This document shows positions 1-10,200 of a stretch of DNA of 64,000 nt, in pieces; within the stretch, counting starts at the first letter, position 1, and every line of letters starts with the position of its first letter. The position numbers and the translations under genes are program-made. The notes under the pieces are model-generated. The model searched no databases, was not told the DNA's origin, and saw only the letters and a list, made by a program, of their open reading frames with translations. This DNA comes from Opitutia bacterium (GTDB lineage: Bacteria; Verrucomicrobiota; Verrucomicrobiia; Opitutales; Seribacteraceae), in assembly GCA_002730975.1 (NCBI GenBank), contig PCBO01000004.1, forward strand, positions 1 to 64,000, given 5' to 3'.

Positions 1-452
1 CGCAGTTTCGGAAACTTTTCCACGAACTGACGGCGAAAAAACACATTCAACAATCGAATGAATCTGGTGAAATGAGAGATGCGCATTGACTGCACTCCGC
101 ACAAACGCTTGTTCTCGTCGAGATAGAAACCGAGATTATTCACCTCAGAATAATCTAACAAAGCGTTTAGCAGTTTTTCCTCGGGGTCACCGAACACCAT
201 TTCGGGATGTTTGCCATCCTGCATCTTTTGCAACGCCTCGGCGCAACCGGCTCGGTTATACTCGCTTATCCAGTTGTTGAAGAAAAAGGCACGCCCTCCC
301 GCAAGAACAGATTCCAGTTGCTCGACCTGCCTATCACTCAATTGCTCTTCCGTAGCGACGTCTTGCGATCGATCGTCAAAGCCAGCCTTTGTCGCTCCGT
401 AAATGCCTTCGTACTTGAGAGCAATCAACAAGGTGTCATTATTTTTTTTCAT
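1..452 (-). CDS. hypothetical protein, partial (runs off left edge)
   Basis: Reverse strand is open from ATG at 452 to the window edge (MKKNNDTLLIALKYEGIYGATKAGFDDRSQDVATEEQLSDRQVEQLESVLAGG...). Absent from the ORF track because it has no stop inside the window. Confidence 0.65.
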   Translation of the reverse strand, partial: MKKNNDTLLIALKYEGIYGATKAGFDDRSQDVATEEQLSDRQVEQLESVLAGGRAFFFNNWISEYNRAGCAEALQKMQDGKHPEMVFGDPEEKLLNALLDYSEVNNLGFYLDENKRLCGVQSMRISHFTRFIRLLNVFFRRQFVEKFPKL

Positions 453-624
453 ATCGATAAACCAGCTCCTGACTTTCGAATTCGATGCAGGAGCTGAAAG
501 GAATTGCAGAACAAATCACGATAATCCTGAAGAGCAAACTCTTCATTTAATGAAACCTAAGTATTCCTAATACTTAGGCAAAGGATTTGTTGCGCTTAAA
601 CGAAAAACCTAGAAAAGAGACTCT

Positions 625-1590
625 ATGAAAGTTCATTTGACCGTCATCATAACCTTGTTTTCAATGGCATCGAGCGCAGCGGCTGTAAAAGAAGCGAAAG
701 CAAAACCTCTCTACGCCAAGGTAGCCCCTGCATGTTTGGAAATACTTGTGGGCGGCAGGCTAGACGGTTCAGCGACAATTGTAAGCAAAGAAGGTCTTGT
801 CCTCACCGCCTGTCACGTCATTCGGAAGAAGAGCAAGCGTTACGAGGCTCTCTCCCCCACCCTTGGTCGCCATCCACTGAAACTAGTTTGCACGGACCGT
901 TCCCATGATCTGGCCCTGCTATCCCTGCCCAAACGAGAAACCCCATATCCTTTTCTTCCAATCGCTAAAAACATCCCAAACGAGGGAAGGCCAAGCTATC
1001 TCTTTGGAGCTCCAGTATTTCGGCACAACCTCCTCATCACCGGATATGTGGCTAAGAAAAAATCGAGTTTCGAGTGGTACGACGGCGCCTTTGCCGAAAC
1101 CTTCGCCATAGCGGGCATTGGAGCGGGTGGCACATCGGGGGGACCATGGCTAAATTCCAGAGGTGAGATCATTGGTGTTCAGGTTGCCTCCATGACTTTG
1201 GGCGAAGTACATCAAGGGATTGCTTCCGCCATTCCTCCAACTGCAATCCGCTCCTTGATTGAAAAGAAACTGACAGTCGTCACCACTACCATGCAGGCAG
1301 CGGTTGAGGAAATCTGGGGGCAATCTTCCGAGTTTCAGGAAAAACTTAAACCAAAGACTAAAGGTCTGTTGTTAAGACAGGTCGCCAAAGGTGGAGTCGC
1401 GGCAAAGGTGGGGCTAAAAGACGAAGAAATTATTCTGAAAGTCGGTGGCAAGAGAATCTTCGAAAGGATTGAACCTTTCATGCAAATGCTACGCAGGAAA
1501 AAACCCGGCGACACGTTACTCCTTCACATCGCAGATTCGAAGGGGGAAGGTGAGCGTGCAGTAAAGATCAAGTTGGCCGAACTCAAATAA
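625..1590 (+). CDS. trypsin-like serine protease with C-terminal PDZ domain (S1C/HtrA-like)
   Basis: Signal peptide; catalytic-type motifs TACHVI (His), HDLALL (Asp), GTSGGPW (Ser); C-terminal PDZ-like segment GGVAAKVGLKDEEIILKVGGKRI. Confidence 0.85.
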   Translation: MKVHLTVIITLFSMASSAAAVKEAKAKPLYAKVAPACLEILVGGRLDGSATIVSKEGLVLTACHVIRKKSKRYEALSPTLGRHPLKLVCTDRSHDLALLSLPKRETPYPFLPIAKNIPNEGRPSYLFGAPVFRHNLLITGYVAKKKSSFEWYDGAFAETFAIAGIGAGGTSGGPWLNSRGEIIGVQVASMTLGEVHQGIASAIPPTAIRSLIEKKLTVVTTTMQAAVEEIWGQSSEFQEKLKPKTKGLLLRQVAKGGVAAKVGLKDEEIILKVGGKRIFERIEPFMQMLRRKKPGDTLLLHIADSKGEGERAVKIKLAELK

Positions 1591-1602
1591 CTAGAAAGTT
1601 CT

Positions 1603-2235
1603 TCAGCTACCCTTTTGGTAAATCTCAACCGTGCTGCGAAGCCTAAGAAGACGCGAGCTGACCTTGAGATTGCGTGAAGCATAACCCTCCCTATTAATCA
1701 ACAGTTTAACACGATTTCGTGATCTCACAATGCTCACGCAAGCTCCCTCGCTAGCAAACTTACTCCCCTCGCCTATGGCCAGCACGCCTTTCTTGTCGCA
1801 TAGCGTACATTCGGACCATCTGTTTTCCTCCGATTGCAGGAAGTAGACGACGGCGCAATCCTTAAAAACTTCATTCTCCTCGTCGGCATCCGGGATGCGC
1901 GCTAAGGAAAACACCTTCACCTTGCGTCCTTGAAGCGTGATTTTCAATTCGTCGATAAGGAATAAAAGAACCTGAGCAAAATGGTGACGGTCCTGACCTA
2001 CTACGGCAAGACCAACGGTAGAACGGGCACTTGGCAGATCCTCCTCATCCCAAGTCGAATAGTGAAGGAGGTGGGCGAGGTAAGCCGCCTTGAGACGAGC
2101 CTCCGTTCTCGCATCCTCCGAAAAATCCGTTTTCCCGAAACTCGCATTGAAGCAGACGCAAACAGACACAATGGCGAAGGACGTAAACCACATCGCCTTA
2201 GCGAAATTTTTGAATCTGGTAATCAGGGAAAGCAC
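1603..2235 (-). CDS. YfiR/DUF4154-family periplasmic protein
   Basis: N-terminal signal; KAAYLAHLLHYSTWDEE...VGLAVVGQD...VYFLQSEE...GVLAIGEGSKFASEGACVSIVRSRNRVKLLINREGYASRNLKVSSRLLRL is typical of YfiR-like proteins. Confidence 0.8.
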   Translation of the reverse strand: MLSLITRFKNFAKAMWFTSFAIVSVCVCFNASFGKTDFSEDARTEARLKAAYLAHLLHYSTWDEEDLPSARSTVGLAVVGQDRHHFAQVLLFLIDELKITLQGRKVKVFSLARIPDADEENEVFKDCAVVYFLQSEENRWSECTLCDKKGVLAIGEGSKFASEGACVSIVRSRNRVKLLINREGYASRNLKVSSRLLRLRSTVEIYQKGS

Positions 2236-2248
2236 GGAAGGAAAAAAT

Positions 2249-4537
2249 TCAGAATCTCTTGGTTATGGATAAAAGGAGGGAACGCTCGACTCGGGCAGGC
2301 TCGAGCTCCAAGTCTTGGTACATGTTTTCGGGGTGATGGGGATCGAGAAGATCGCGACCGAAAAGGCCGATTTCAAGACTTTCGTCGGGTCTCCAGATGA
2401 ATCCGAGATCCATCCGCAAGTGAGCGGGGATGAACTGGGGATTGTATGCAGAGGGGATCGTCCTTTCCGCAGCATAGTAGAAATTCTGGGTGAAGGTGAG
2501 ATCGTCCCGCAAGCGAATATGAGAAGAAAAATTGGCCAAGGTCTTGGGGAAATTGTTGGTTTCCACACCTTCCTTCTTGCTAATGGTACGGGATGCACCT
2601 CCCTTCAGTGTCCAATAATGGAAAGGGCTGTAGTCGAAGGTAAACTCTCCCCCCGAAGTCTTGACGTCGTGGGCTTCGTAAATAGGGGGACCGGAAAAAA
2701 TGGCATTTGTGGTATCGTAGTGATAAAGAGACAGTTCAACAGTAAAATCGACCCACGGTTGAGAACGCCAACCGATTTCGAAAGCATCGGTTTCCTCTTT
2801 TTCATTGTTGGGGTTACCTGCAAAGGATTGATTCATCCAGAATCCCTTTGCCGGATTCAGTGGATCCGCCGGATCGGTTGGCACCCACACGCGGGCGTAG
2901 GAAACTTTAGTGTAACGTTCCACTAATGAAGGAGTGCGATAAGCCCGAGAATACGCTGACCATAAGACGTTGTATTCGTTGACTGCCCACGAAAGGCGCG
3001 CTCCCGGTTGGACGCCGGTACCGGCAAGGTCACTCTCTTCAAATTTTGCTCCGGCAGAAAGCAGGAGAGTGTCGGTAAATTCGTACGAATCTTGAAAGAA
3101 AGCTGAAAAACGATCGAACTTCGTCGGATTCTCACCGTAGTCGAGAATAGGTATGTCCGAAGTAGGAACCATGGAGGAAGGAGTCGTTGTGCCGGGTATC
3201 GTATCGATAACCGGAAAGTTCCAAGGGGGCGTAACCACGTCCTCGACTTCCAAATTCATATGACGAGATGCCAGGCCGAAGGCTATGTTATGCCGATCGC
3301 CGAGGATCGTATTCGCCCTGAAGTCGATGTCGTATTCTTTGCGTTCCCAACGATGACCGACATGCCCGAGGAAAGTTTTGTATTGCTCGGCATAAAAGGC
3401 CAAAGACCATTCCAAGTCAGAGTCGCTAACTCCCGAAAGCTTGGTTCTCAGATGACCTGCATCATGAGGCATTTCTCCCCAATATTCGTATCGAGTAAAC
3501 CCAGCAGGCATCGAGAGATCGGAAGCACGAGAGGAGGGCCAAGTACCTGGAATGTGCGTGGGCAAATTGGCAATGGGAACGAGGGGAGTTGCTCCCAAAG
3601 TTCCAGCAGAATTATCATAATATAACCGCTGGCTCAAATCCAACACGTGATCCACTCGCCGCTTGCCCAGGGCGCCTGCGAAAGTGAAGTCAATATCCCT
3701 TGACAAGGTTTTGTCATAACGGAAACCCACCTTGCGGAAGTAACCGTCGTCCTTGGCGGGCAATCCTGAGCTTAAGGTGCCCTCGGCATACTCTTGGTCG
3801 CGAAACCAGATTCGATAAAAGGCATCCTCTCCCGCCCGACCTCCATGAACGTAGTCTCCGAGAAAAGTACCATCGTCACGCAAAACCAAACGCACGGAAT
3901 CTCCTTGCGTAGCGGCCGCGCTCTTGGTGACGACGTTGTAGACGCCACTTACTGCATTTGTGCCCCATATCGAAGCGCCGGGACCGCGAATGATTTCCAC
4001 TCGATCCAAAATCTCCAAGGGAACGCCCTCGCCCGTGGCATTGACCGTTCCACCCATAATTTGAAGAACCTCCCTGCCATCCACCATAGCGAGAAACTTC
4101 TCCGTGGAGGAACCGCTGAAGTTCCGCATAATGGCAAAATCGTCGTAACCCGTACCACGAGTGACGTGCATTCCCGGGACGCCCCGAAAAGCTTCCACGG
4201 TAAGCACATGACCATTGAGACTGACGTCATCCGGTCGCAAAACGTAGACCGAGGCAGGATTACGCCAGTATTCTTGCTCGTAACCTAAAACCCCACGGAT
4301 AGGACGCCGAGCCAATTCCCTCAAGCCCAAGCCGAACAATCGCCGAAGTTCAGTCTTTTCAAAAGGAGTAAGAGCGTCCTGATTACGCTCGATTGGAACC
4401 AATGCAAGTTTGGGCAAAGTTGCATTTGCCTCTATCCCATTCAAAGGAACCTGTCCGGGAACTGAAGAAGGAAACGCCCCAAACAGGAAAAACCCAAAGA
4501 CAGAAACTATTACAACTGAGCGTGTATAAAAAAGCAC
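2249..4537 (-). CDS. TonB-dependent receptor
   Basis: Plug domain (VDGREVLQIMGG...LEILDRVEIIRGPGASIWGTNAVSGVYNVVTKSA) and beta-barrel ending in aromatic LLLSITKRF. Confidence 0.9.
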   Translation of the reverse strand: MLFYTRSVVIVSVFGFFLFGAFPSSVPGQVPLNGIEANATLPKLALVPIERNQDALTPFEKTELRRLFGLGLRELARRPIRGVLGYEQEYWRNPASVYVLRPDDVSLNGHVLTVEAFRGVPGMHVTRGTGYDDFAIMRNFSGSSTEKFLAMVDGREVLQIMGGTVNATGEGVPLEILDRVEIIRGPGASIWGTNAVSGVYNVVTKSAAATQGDSVRLVLRDDGTFLGDYVHGGRAGEDAFYRIWFRDQEYAEGTLSSGLPAKDDGYFRKVGFRYDKTLSRDIDFTFAGALGKRRVDHVLDLSQRLYYDNSAGTLGATPLVPIANLPTHIPGTWPSSRASDLSMPAGFTRYEYWGEMPHDAGHLRTKLSGVSDSDLEWSLAFYAEQYKTFLGHVGHRWERKEYDIDFRANTILGDRHNIAFGLASRHMNLEVEDVVTPPWNFPVIDTIPGTTTPSSMVPTSDIPILDYGENPTKFDRFSAFFQDSYEFTDTLLLSAGAKFEESDLAGTGVQPGARLSWAVNEYNVLWSAYSRAYRTPSLVERYTKVSYARVWVPTDPADPLNPAKGFWMNQSFAGNPNNEKEETDAFEIGWRSQPWVDFTVELSLYHYDTTNAIFSGPPIYEAHDVKTSGGEFTFDYSPFHYWTLKGGASRTISKKEGVETNNFPKTLANFSSHIRLRDDLTFTQNFYYAAERTIPSAYNPQFIPAHLRMDLGFIWRPDESLEIGLFGRDLLDPHHPENMYQDLELEPARVERSLLLSITKRF

Positions 4538-4811
4538 TTGGTGAATAAGTATTAAAAATCTTCCAATTACAGAATGAAATTCACAAGTAGAAAGCCAACC
4601 TAATGTAGCTTTTAATTAAAAATTAACAAGTTGAAAACAAAAACTAATCAATTCCAAGAAATGCATACAGATCCACATTAGTCTTTCCAGACACAAATAG
4701 TGCGGAAAAGCATTGATTGGCACAAAGGGAAAGCCAACCTGCAAGAACCAAGTTCAGAAGAAGAACCCTGCCCGCGCCAAAGCCAAGGCAAAGCTTAGCT
4801 CCGAGAAACCC

Positions 4812-5831
4812 TTAAGAGTCCCGAACGTCGAGCATCGCCTTGAGGATGACGTTCCAAGTCTCGGAATTCTCCAAAGTAGAGTTCGGGAACATGCAACCAT
4901 CCCAACAGATATGCTTGATGCCACGACTTTCAAAATCTTGAAGCCAGTATTGAGAGCAGCGAGTGATATCTAATTTACCATTTGGGTCGTCGGCGGGACA
5001 GTGCTTCCCCGTCTTATCGTGAGAACCTGCTCCATGAACCTGTCCATCATTCTGGGCAACGTGAAAGTCGATGGTCCATGGACGGAGTTTGTCCGTCATC
5101 TGCTCGTAGGCGGCGTAAAACTCTTCCTCGGAATAACCTTCCTGCAAAAGGGCATACTCGGGGGCGTTGTAACCAAGTGTGTAAAGGTAAGTATGAGCGA
5201 GATCGGCTTGAAAGCCAAGAGTCTCGGGCATACCGACGCCTTCGAGCAAATCCAGCATATCTTTCCAGCTATGCATGCCTGCCCAGCAGATTTCCCCTTC
5301 GGCGGCAAGACGCTCTCCATGATCGGCCGCAATTCTGGCGGCCTCCTTGAAGGTTTCGACAATGATGCCTGTGTTGGTCCCAGTATCCTCGCGCCACTTC
5401 TCCACCCCGAACTCAGCCGAGTCGATGCGAATCACACCATAGTTTCGGGCTCCATGCTCATTGAAGACCTTGGCGATACGGCAAGCCATCTTCACTGCAT
5501 CGAGAAATTTCCCACGTTGCTCTTCTGTGCCCATAGCCGAATCGCCAACTGTGCCGGGCCAAACGGGAGCCACCAAAGAACCGATGGAAAAACCACGACC
5601 GGTGATGCTGTCCGCAATGGCCTTCAGTTCATCGTCGGAAGCCTCGGGATTGGTGTGAGGAAGGAACAGAAAATAATCGATACCGTCGAACTTTTGGCCA
5701 TCCACGTCGGCTCCTGCGGAAAGATCGAGCATCCGATCGAGACTAATGGGAGGCTCTTGGCCTTCATCATCTCCCTTGCCCACGAGTCCGGGCCACATGG
5801 CGTTATGTAGTTTTAAAGATGCGTTGCTCAT
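4812..5831 (-). CDS. sugar phosphate isomerase/epimerase (xylose isomerase-like TIM barrel)
   Basis: Full-length ORF with [41 protein letters not shown] and [13 protein letters not shown]...[20 protein letters not shown] metal-site-like motifs. Confidence 0.7.
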   Translation of the reverse strand: MSNASLKLHNAMWPGLVGKGDDEGQEPPISLDRMLDLSAGADVDGQKFDGIDYFLFLPHTNPEASDDELKAIADSITGRGFSIGSLVAPVWPGTVGDSAMGTEEQRGKFLDAVKMACRIAKVFNEHGARNYGVIRIDSAEFGVEKWREDTGTNTGIIVETFKEAARIAADHGERLAAEGEICWAGMHSWKDMLDLLEGVGMPETLGFQADLAHTYLYTLGYNAPEYALLQEGYSEEEFYAAYEQMTDKLRPWTIDFHVAQNDGQVHGAGSHDKTGKHCPADDPNGKLDITRCSQYWLQDFESRGIKHICWDGCMFPNSTLENSETWNVILKAMLDVRDS

Positions 5832-6037
5832 TTCAATTTCCTTTATTTCTGAAGATTAGGTTTTTGGAGGCGTCGGAAAAATAAAGGGCATACATCAGCG
5901 AAAAAGGAATGCTTCGGGCAAGAAAAAAAAGCGAATGCCTTGCTTTCTCAAGACCTTCGCTCTATAGGTTATATAAAATTCAATATCACCAGTAACAACA
6001 AGAGACGAGCGATAAAAGTCTATACAAACAGCTATTC

Positions 6038-7192
6038 ATGAAAAAACTTATTCTTTGCCTGTTTTTCCTTGCAACAGTCTGGACCGCAGCTGAAATCCGA
6101 ACCTGGACAAGTACCTCCGGCACCACCTTGGAAGCGGAATTAATGGAGTACGCCAACCGCACAGTAGTTTTAAAGACCGCTGCCGGTAGAAAACTAACCC
6201 TACCCTTGGCTAAGCTGGTGCCCGAAGATCAAATCCGTATAACGAAATGGGCCGAAGGACAAGAGCAAGTGCAGGCTAAGACCCAATCCGCTCGCAATTC
6301 GGCGACAGGTACCGACACCCAATCCACGCTCAAGGGCGGCTTGGCCGATCTGCTTCCTGAAAACTTGCTGGATTCAAACGGCAAAGAAATTTCAAGGAAC
6401 AAATTGGCGGGCAAAACCGTTGGATTTTATTTTTCCGCGCATTGGTGCCCTCCTTGCAGAACCTTCACTCCCGGTCTCGTTAAATTTCGCGACGATAACA
6501 AAGATGACTTTGAGATAGTTTTTGTCAGCTCCGACAGAAGTCCACAGGCTCAAATGGACTACATGGAAGAAACGAACATGAAGTGGCTTACGCTACCCCA
6601 CCGAGGCAAGGCGGCAAACAGTCTGGCCGGTAAATACGGCGTGAGAGGCATTCCGGCACTCATCATCGTTTCACCGGACGGGGAAACCATAACCAAGAAC
6701 GGTCGCGACGACGTATCGGGCGATCCGAAAGGCGCGTTGGCCAAATGGACCAAGTCCGGCACCTCCACTCCTACCGCCACTGCCGATTCAAGCGGCAGAA
6801 AAAAGAATGCTGGCGGTTCTGAAACCAAGTGGCTGACCAATCTCGACGATGCCTTGAAAGAAGCGAAGAAAAGCGATAAAACCGTGCTGATAAACTTTAC
6901 GGGAAGCGATTGGTGCGGATGGTGCATACGCCTAAAGAAGGAAGTTTTCTCTAAAAACGAGTTTAAGGATTGGGCAGAGGAAAACGTTGTTCTTCTGGAA
7001 GCAGACTTCCCTCGGGGAAAACCCACTTTGGGAGATGCGAAAGAGATCAAGAAGCGTTTGGGCGGCGATGTTCGGGGTTATCCCACCATCCTGTTTCTCG
7101 ATGCCGAGGGCAAGGTAAAGGGAAAGAGCGGATACATGAAAGGCGGCCCGGGAAGCTGGGTGAAAAACGCCGAAAAGTTTACAGGGTCCTGA
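6038..7192 (+). CDS. secreted protein with SHD1-like N-terminus and two thioredoxin-fold domains
   Basis: Signal peptide; TWTSTSGTTLEAELMEYANRTVVLKTAAGRKLTLPLAKLVPEDQ (SHD1-like); two CxxC motifs: HWCPPCRTF and SDWCGWCIRLKKEVF. Confidence 0.8.
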   Translation: MKKLILCLFFLATVWTAAEIRTWTSTSGTTLEAELMEYANRTVVLKTAAGRKLTLPLAKLVPEDQIRITKWAEGQEQVQAKTQSARNSATGTDTQSTLKGGLADLLPENLLDSNGKEISRNKLAGKTVGFYFSAHWCPPCRTFTPGLVKFRDDNKDDFEIVFVSSDRSPQAQMDYMEETNMKWLTLPHRGKAANSLAGKYGVRGIPALIIVSPDGETITKNGRDDVSGDPKGALAKWTKSGTSTPTATADSSGRKKNAGGSETKWLTNLDDALKEAKKSDKTVLINFTGSDWCGWCIRLKKEVFSKNEFKDWAEENVVLLEADFPRGKPTLGDAKEIKKRLGGDVRGYPTILFLDAEGKVKGKSGYMKGGPGSWVKNAEKFTGS

Positions 7193-7202
7193 AAACATTG
7201 CC

Positions 7203-10200
7203 TTGAATCGAGCTTGCCACCCTTTGCTTATCGCAAGCTTCGGCTTCGCGATACTGGCGAATGCTGTCTTTGCAGTTGGCGAAAGTTGGAACGAAGCTTC
7301 GATTTGGTTTAAAAAGGGAGACGTGATCGAAGTTTCCGCCCCGGCGGAAGCCAAACGAGTTCGTCTCGAAGTACGTAATAAGGAAACAGGGGATTGGGAC
7401 GCGGTTAAGACAGGACACCTTCCGGGATCGCGTGTGGGCAAGATTTACTTGGAGATACCTTTCGACGTGGACCGAAGTCGCGTCCGAGTCAGGTGGAGCA
7501 GTTCCGACCCGCTTCCCTATTCCTTTTACGAAGGCCGTAGCAAATTTGGAGCTAGGGAGGGGGATGCTTCGTTCGCATCCGCTCAATTTCGAACTGCGGA
7601 ACTGGCTATGAGCGCAGTGACGGACAGCGCCGAAGTTTCGGACGACGGCACGGACAACGTACAGGAGTCCGATGTTTGGCGACTATCTGGAGACAGGCTG
7701 TATTTCTTCAACCAGATGAGAGGTTTGCAGGTGGTCGACCTCTCGAAGCCCAATGATCCAAAGGTGATCGCTCGGCACAGGCTTCCGGCATCAGGGGAAC
7801 AAATGTACGTCACCGACGATGGACACTATGCATACCTGCTTGCCCGAAAAAGCGGCCAAAGCTGGCCGTATTCGTCGGAGGTAAGGGTGCTGAAACTGGA
7901 CGATTCGGAGATTACGGAAGTGGCTCGATTAGATCTCGACGCCTCATATCGCGAAAGCCGGATGGTAGGGGACAAACTCTACGTGCTCTCCGAAAAATGG
8001 GAAAAAGACAAGATGGCATGGCAAAACTGGTCCTTCTCCTACAGTACACGCCTCGCCACCTTTGACCTAAGCGACCCCGACAATCCTCAAAAAATCGATG
8101 AGAAAATCCTCGCGGGAGCCCCTCAAGTTATCTCCGCCACAAACAGTAACTTGATGGTCGTCACCCGAGACCCATCCGATTATTACAACAAGCACCTCGT
8201 ACGTGTATTCGACCTCACGGGCTTCTCTGGCGTCCCCGAACAGATAACCGAGGTTAAACCCGGTGGTCGCGTGCTCGACAAGTTCAAGCTCCGTATCCGC
8301 AACGGCATCCTCACCGTCATCTCTCAAGCCTACCGTGAGGGAAACTGGAGAAACCGATATTCATTGCTGGAGACTTTCAAGATTTCATCCGGCAAACGCC
8401 AGGGTGCCATGGAACTGGCCGAACGTGAAACCCTGTACGCCACCCGTTTCGACGGCGACTACGCCTATGTCGTGACCTTTCTACGCACCGACCCCCTATT
8501 CATAATCGACCTGACGAAACCAGAGAAGCCCCGACTCATATCCGAGCTGATCGTTCCCGGTTGGTCCGAGTACATACAGCCAATGGGCGACCAGCTTTTC
8601 GCCGTGGGCGTGGAAGAAGGGCGAGTGACCGCTTCCCTCTTCGACGTTTCCGATAAGGAAAAACCGCGCCTCGCCTATCGGGTGTTCATGGGGCAAGCAG
8701 GAGCCTATTCTTGGAGTGAGGCCAACTACGACGAGAAGGCGATCGGACAGTTGCCCTCCCAAAACCTGTTCCTGATTCCCTTCCAATCATGGGAAGAAGG
8801 AAGATACGTCAAAAAGGTGCAGATCCTCGAAGTGACGAATGCGGGCCTGATCGCAAGAGGCGAAATCACCCACCGCTTTCAAGCGCGCAGGGCGGCCCCC
8901 GATGCAACCGGCTTGCGCATTTTCTCAATTTCGGGGAACGAGCTCAGGGTGACTGATTTCGCCGACCGTGAAAACCCGAAACCCTTGGCCCGAATGCCTC
9001 TCGCATGGAAGGTCGACCGTATCCACCTTTCAGGCGAACACCTTCTCCAAATCGAAGACCAAGGGGGATATTATTGGGGTTGGGGAATGTCCTCGCAGGA
9101 TGCAAACGCCACGCTACGCGTAACAAAAACGGCAACCCCCGATGAACTAATCAGTTCGCTGAACCTCGGTGCGGGCACAATCGCCGGCAGCCTCGTCCAT
9201 GCGGGGAAGCTTCATCTGGCCCTGGCCAACAACGGAAAACTAGTGGCCGAGGTCTACGATTTGGAATCCAACGGTTCCGCAATCAAGTTAGCCTCCGCAG
9301 AGGTAAAACTGAAAAATAATAATAATCGCCCAGAATTGAAGACCTTCATCCTCGACGAAAAAACCGTTTGTTGGGCTACCGTAGGCAAAAAGGGTCAAAC
9401 TTACTTTCCTTACGAATACTGGCGATCAAGCATGATGATCGACGATGCTCTCTACCCCTATCCGACCTATGGCTCGGCAACCGTCGAGGCACACACTTTT
9501 ACCTTCGAGGAAAACTTGGCGGGATCGACTCTTGTTCACGAAGCCAACGCCAGCATCACCCTATCGGGGAATGTCCAATGGAGTGAACCCTTCCTGCTGC
9601 AGGATCGCATCCTGTACGGATCCACAGTCACCAATCATCTCTACGATTCAAAGGAGACTTGGCGAGTCGTGAAATCGGACGTAAACTCCAGTCTCCATGG
9701 ATTCGACCTTACTGAGCCGAAGACCCCCAAGACCCTCGCCACGGCATCACTACCCGGCCTGCTAACCGGGGTACACCAACTGGAAGAAGGCTCGCAAGAA
9801 GCCTATCTTTTCGCGGAAAGCAAGGACACCTCCATCGGCATTTACCGCCCCATGCCCGTCATCCTCTACGACGACTCCGGAGAATTCCAGATCAGACCGG
9901 AGACCGAACGCTATGGTCGCTCTTTGACAGCTTGCGCATACGACGGCACCCTCGCCTATTACCTCGATGAACTCGACCTATCGAGCACCTCTGGCCCCCT
10001 CTCCGTGGCGAAAGGCAACGCCTTCGTCGGTTTGTCGAACTCGCAGTCCTCTGGAGTCAATGGCTACCGAATAGACGAGTCGGGCCTCTTTACCAAGACA
10101 TCCAGCCTGTTCAGAGGTGAAAACCTCTCGGAGTTGGCAACCGACGGCTCCTACCTGATCGGACGGACGAACAACGGCGTCCGAGTCACCGATCTCAACC

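Noticed and set aside
5001-5810. Plus-strand ORF of 269 aa
   Set aside because: Antisense to the well-supported TIM-barrel epimerase.
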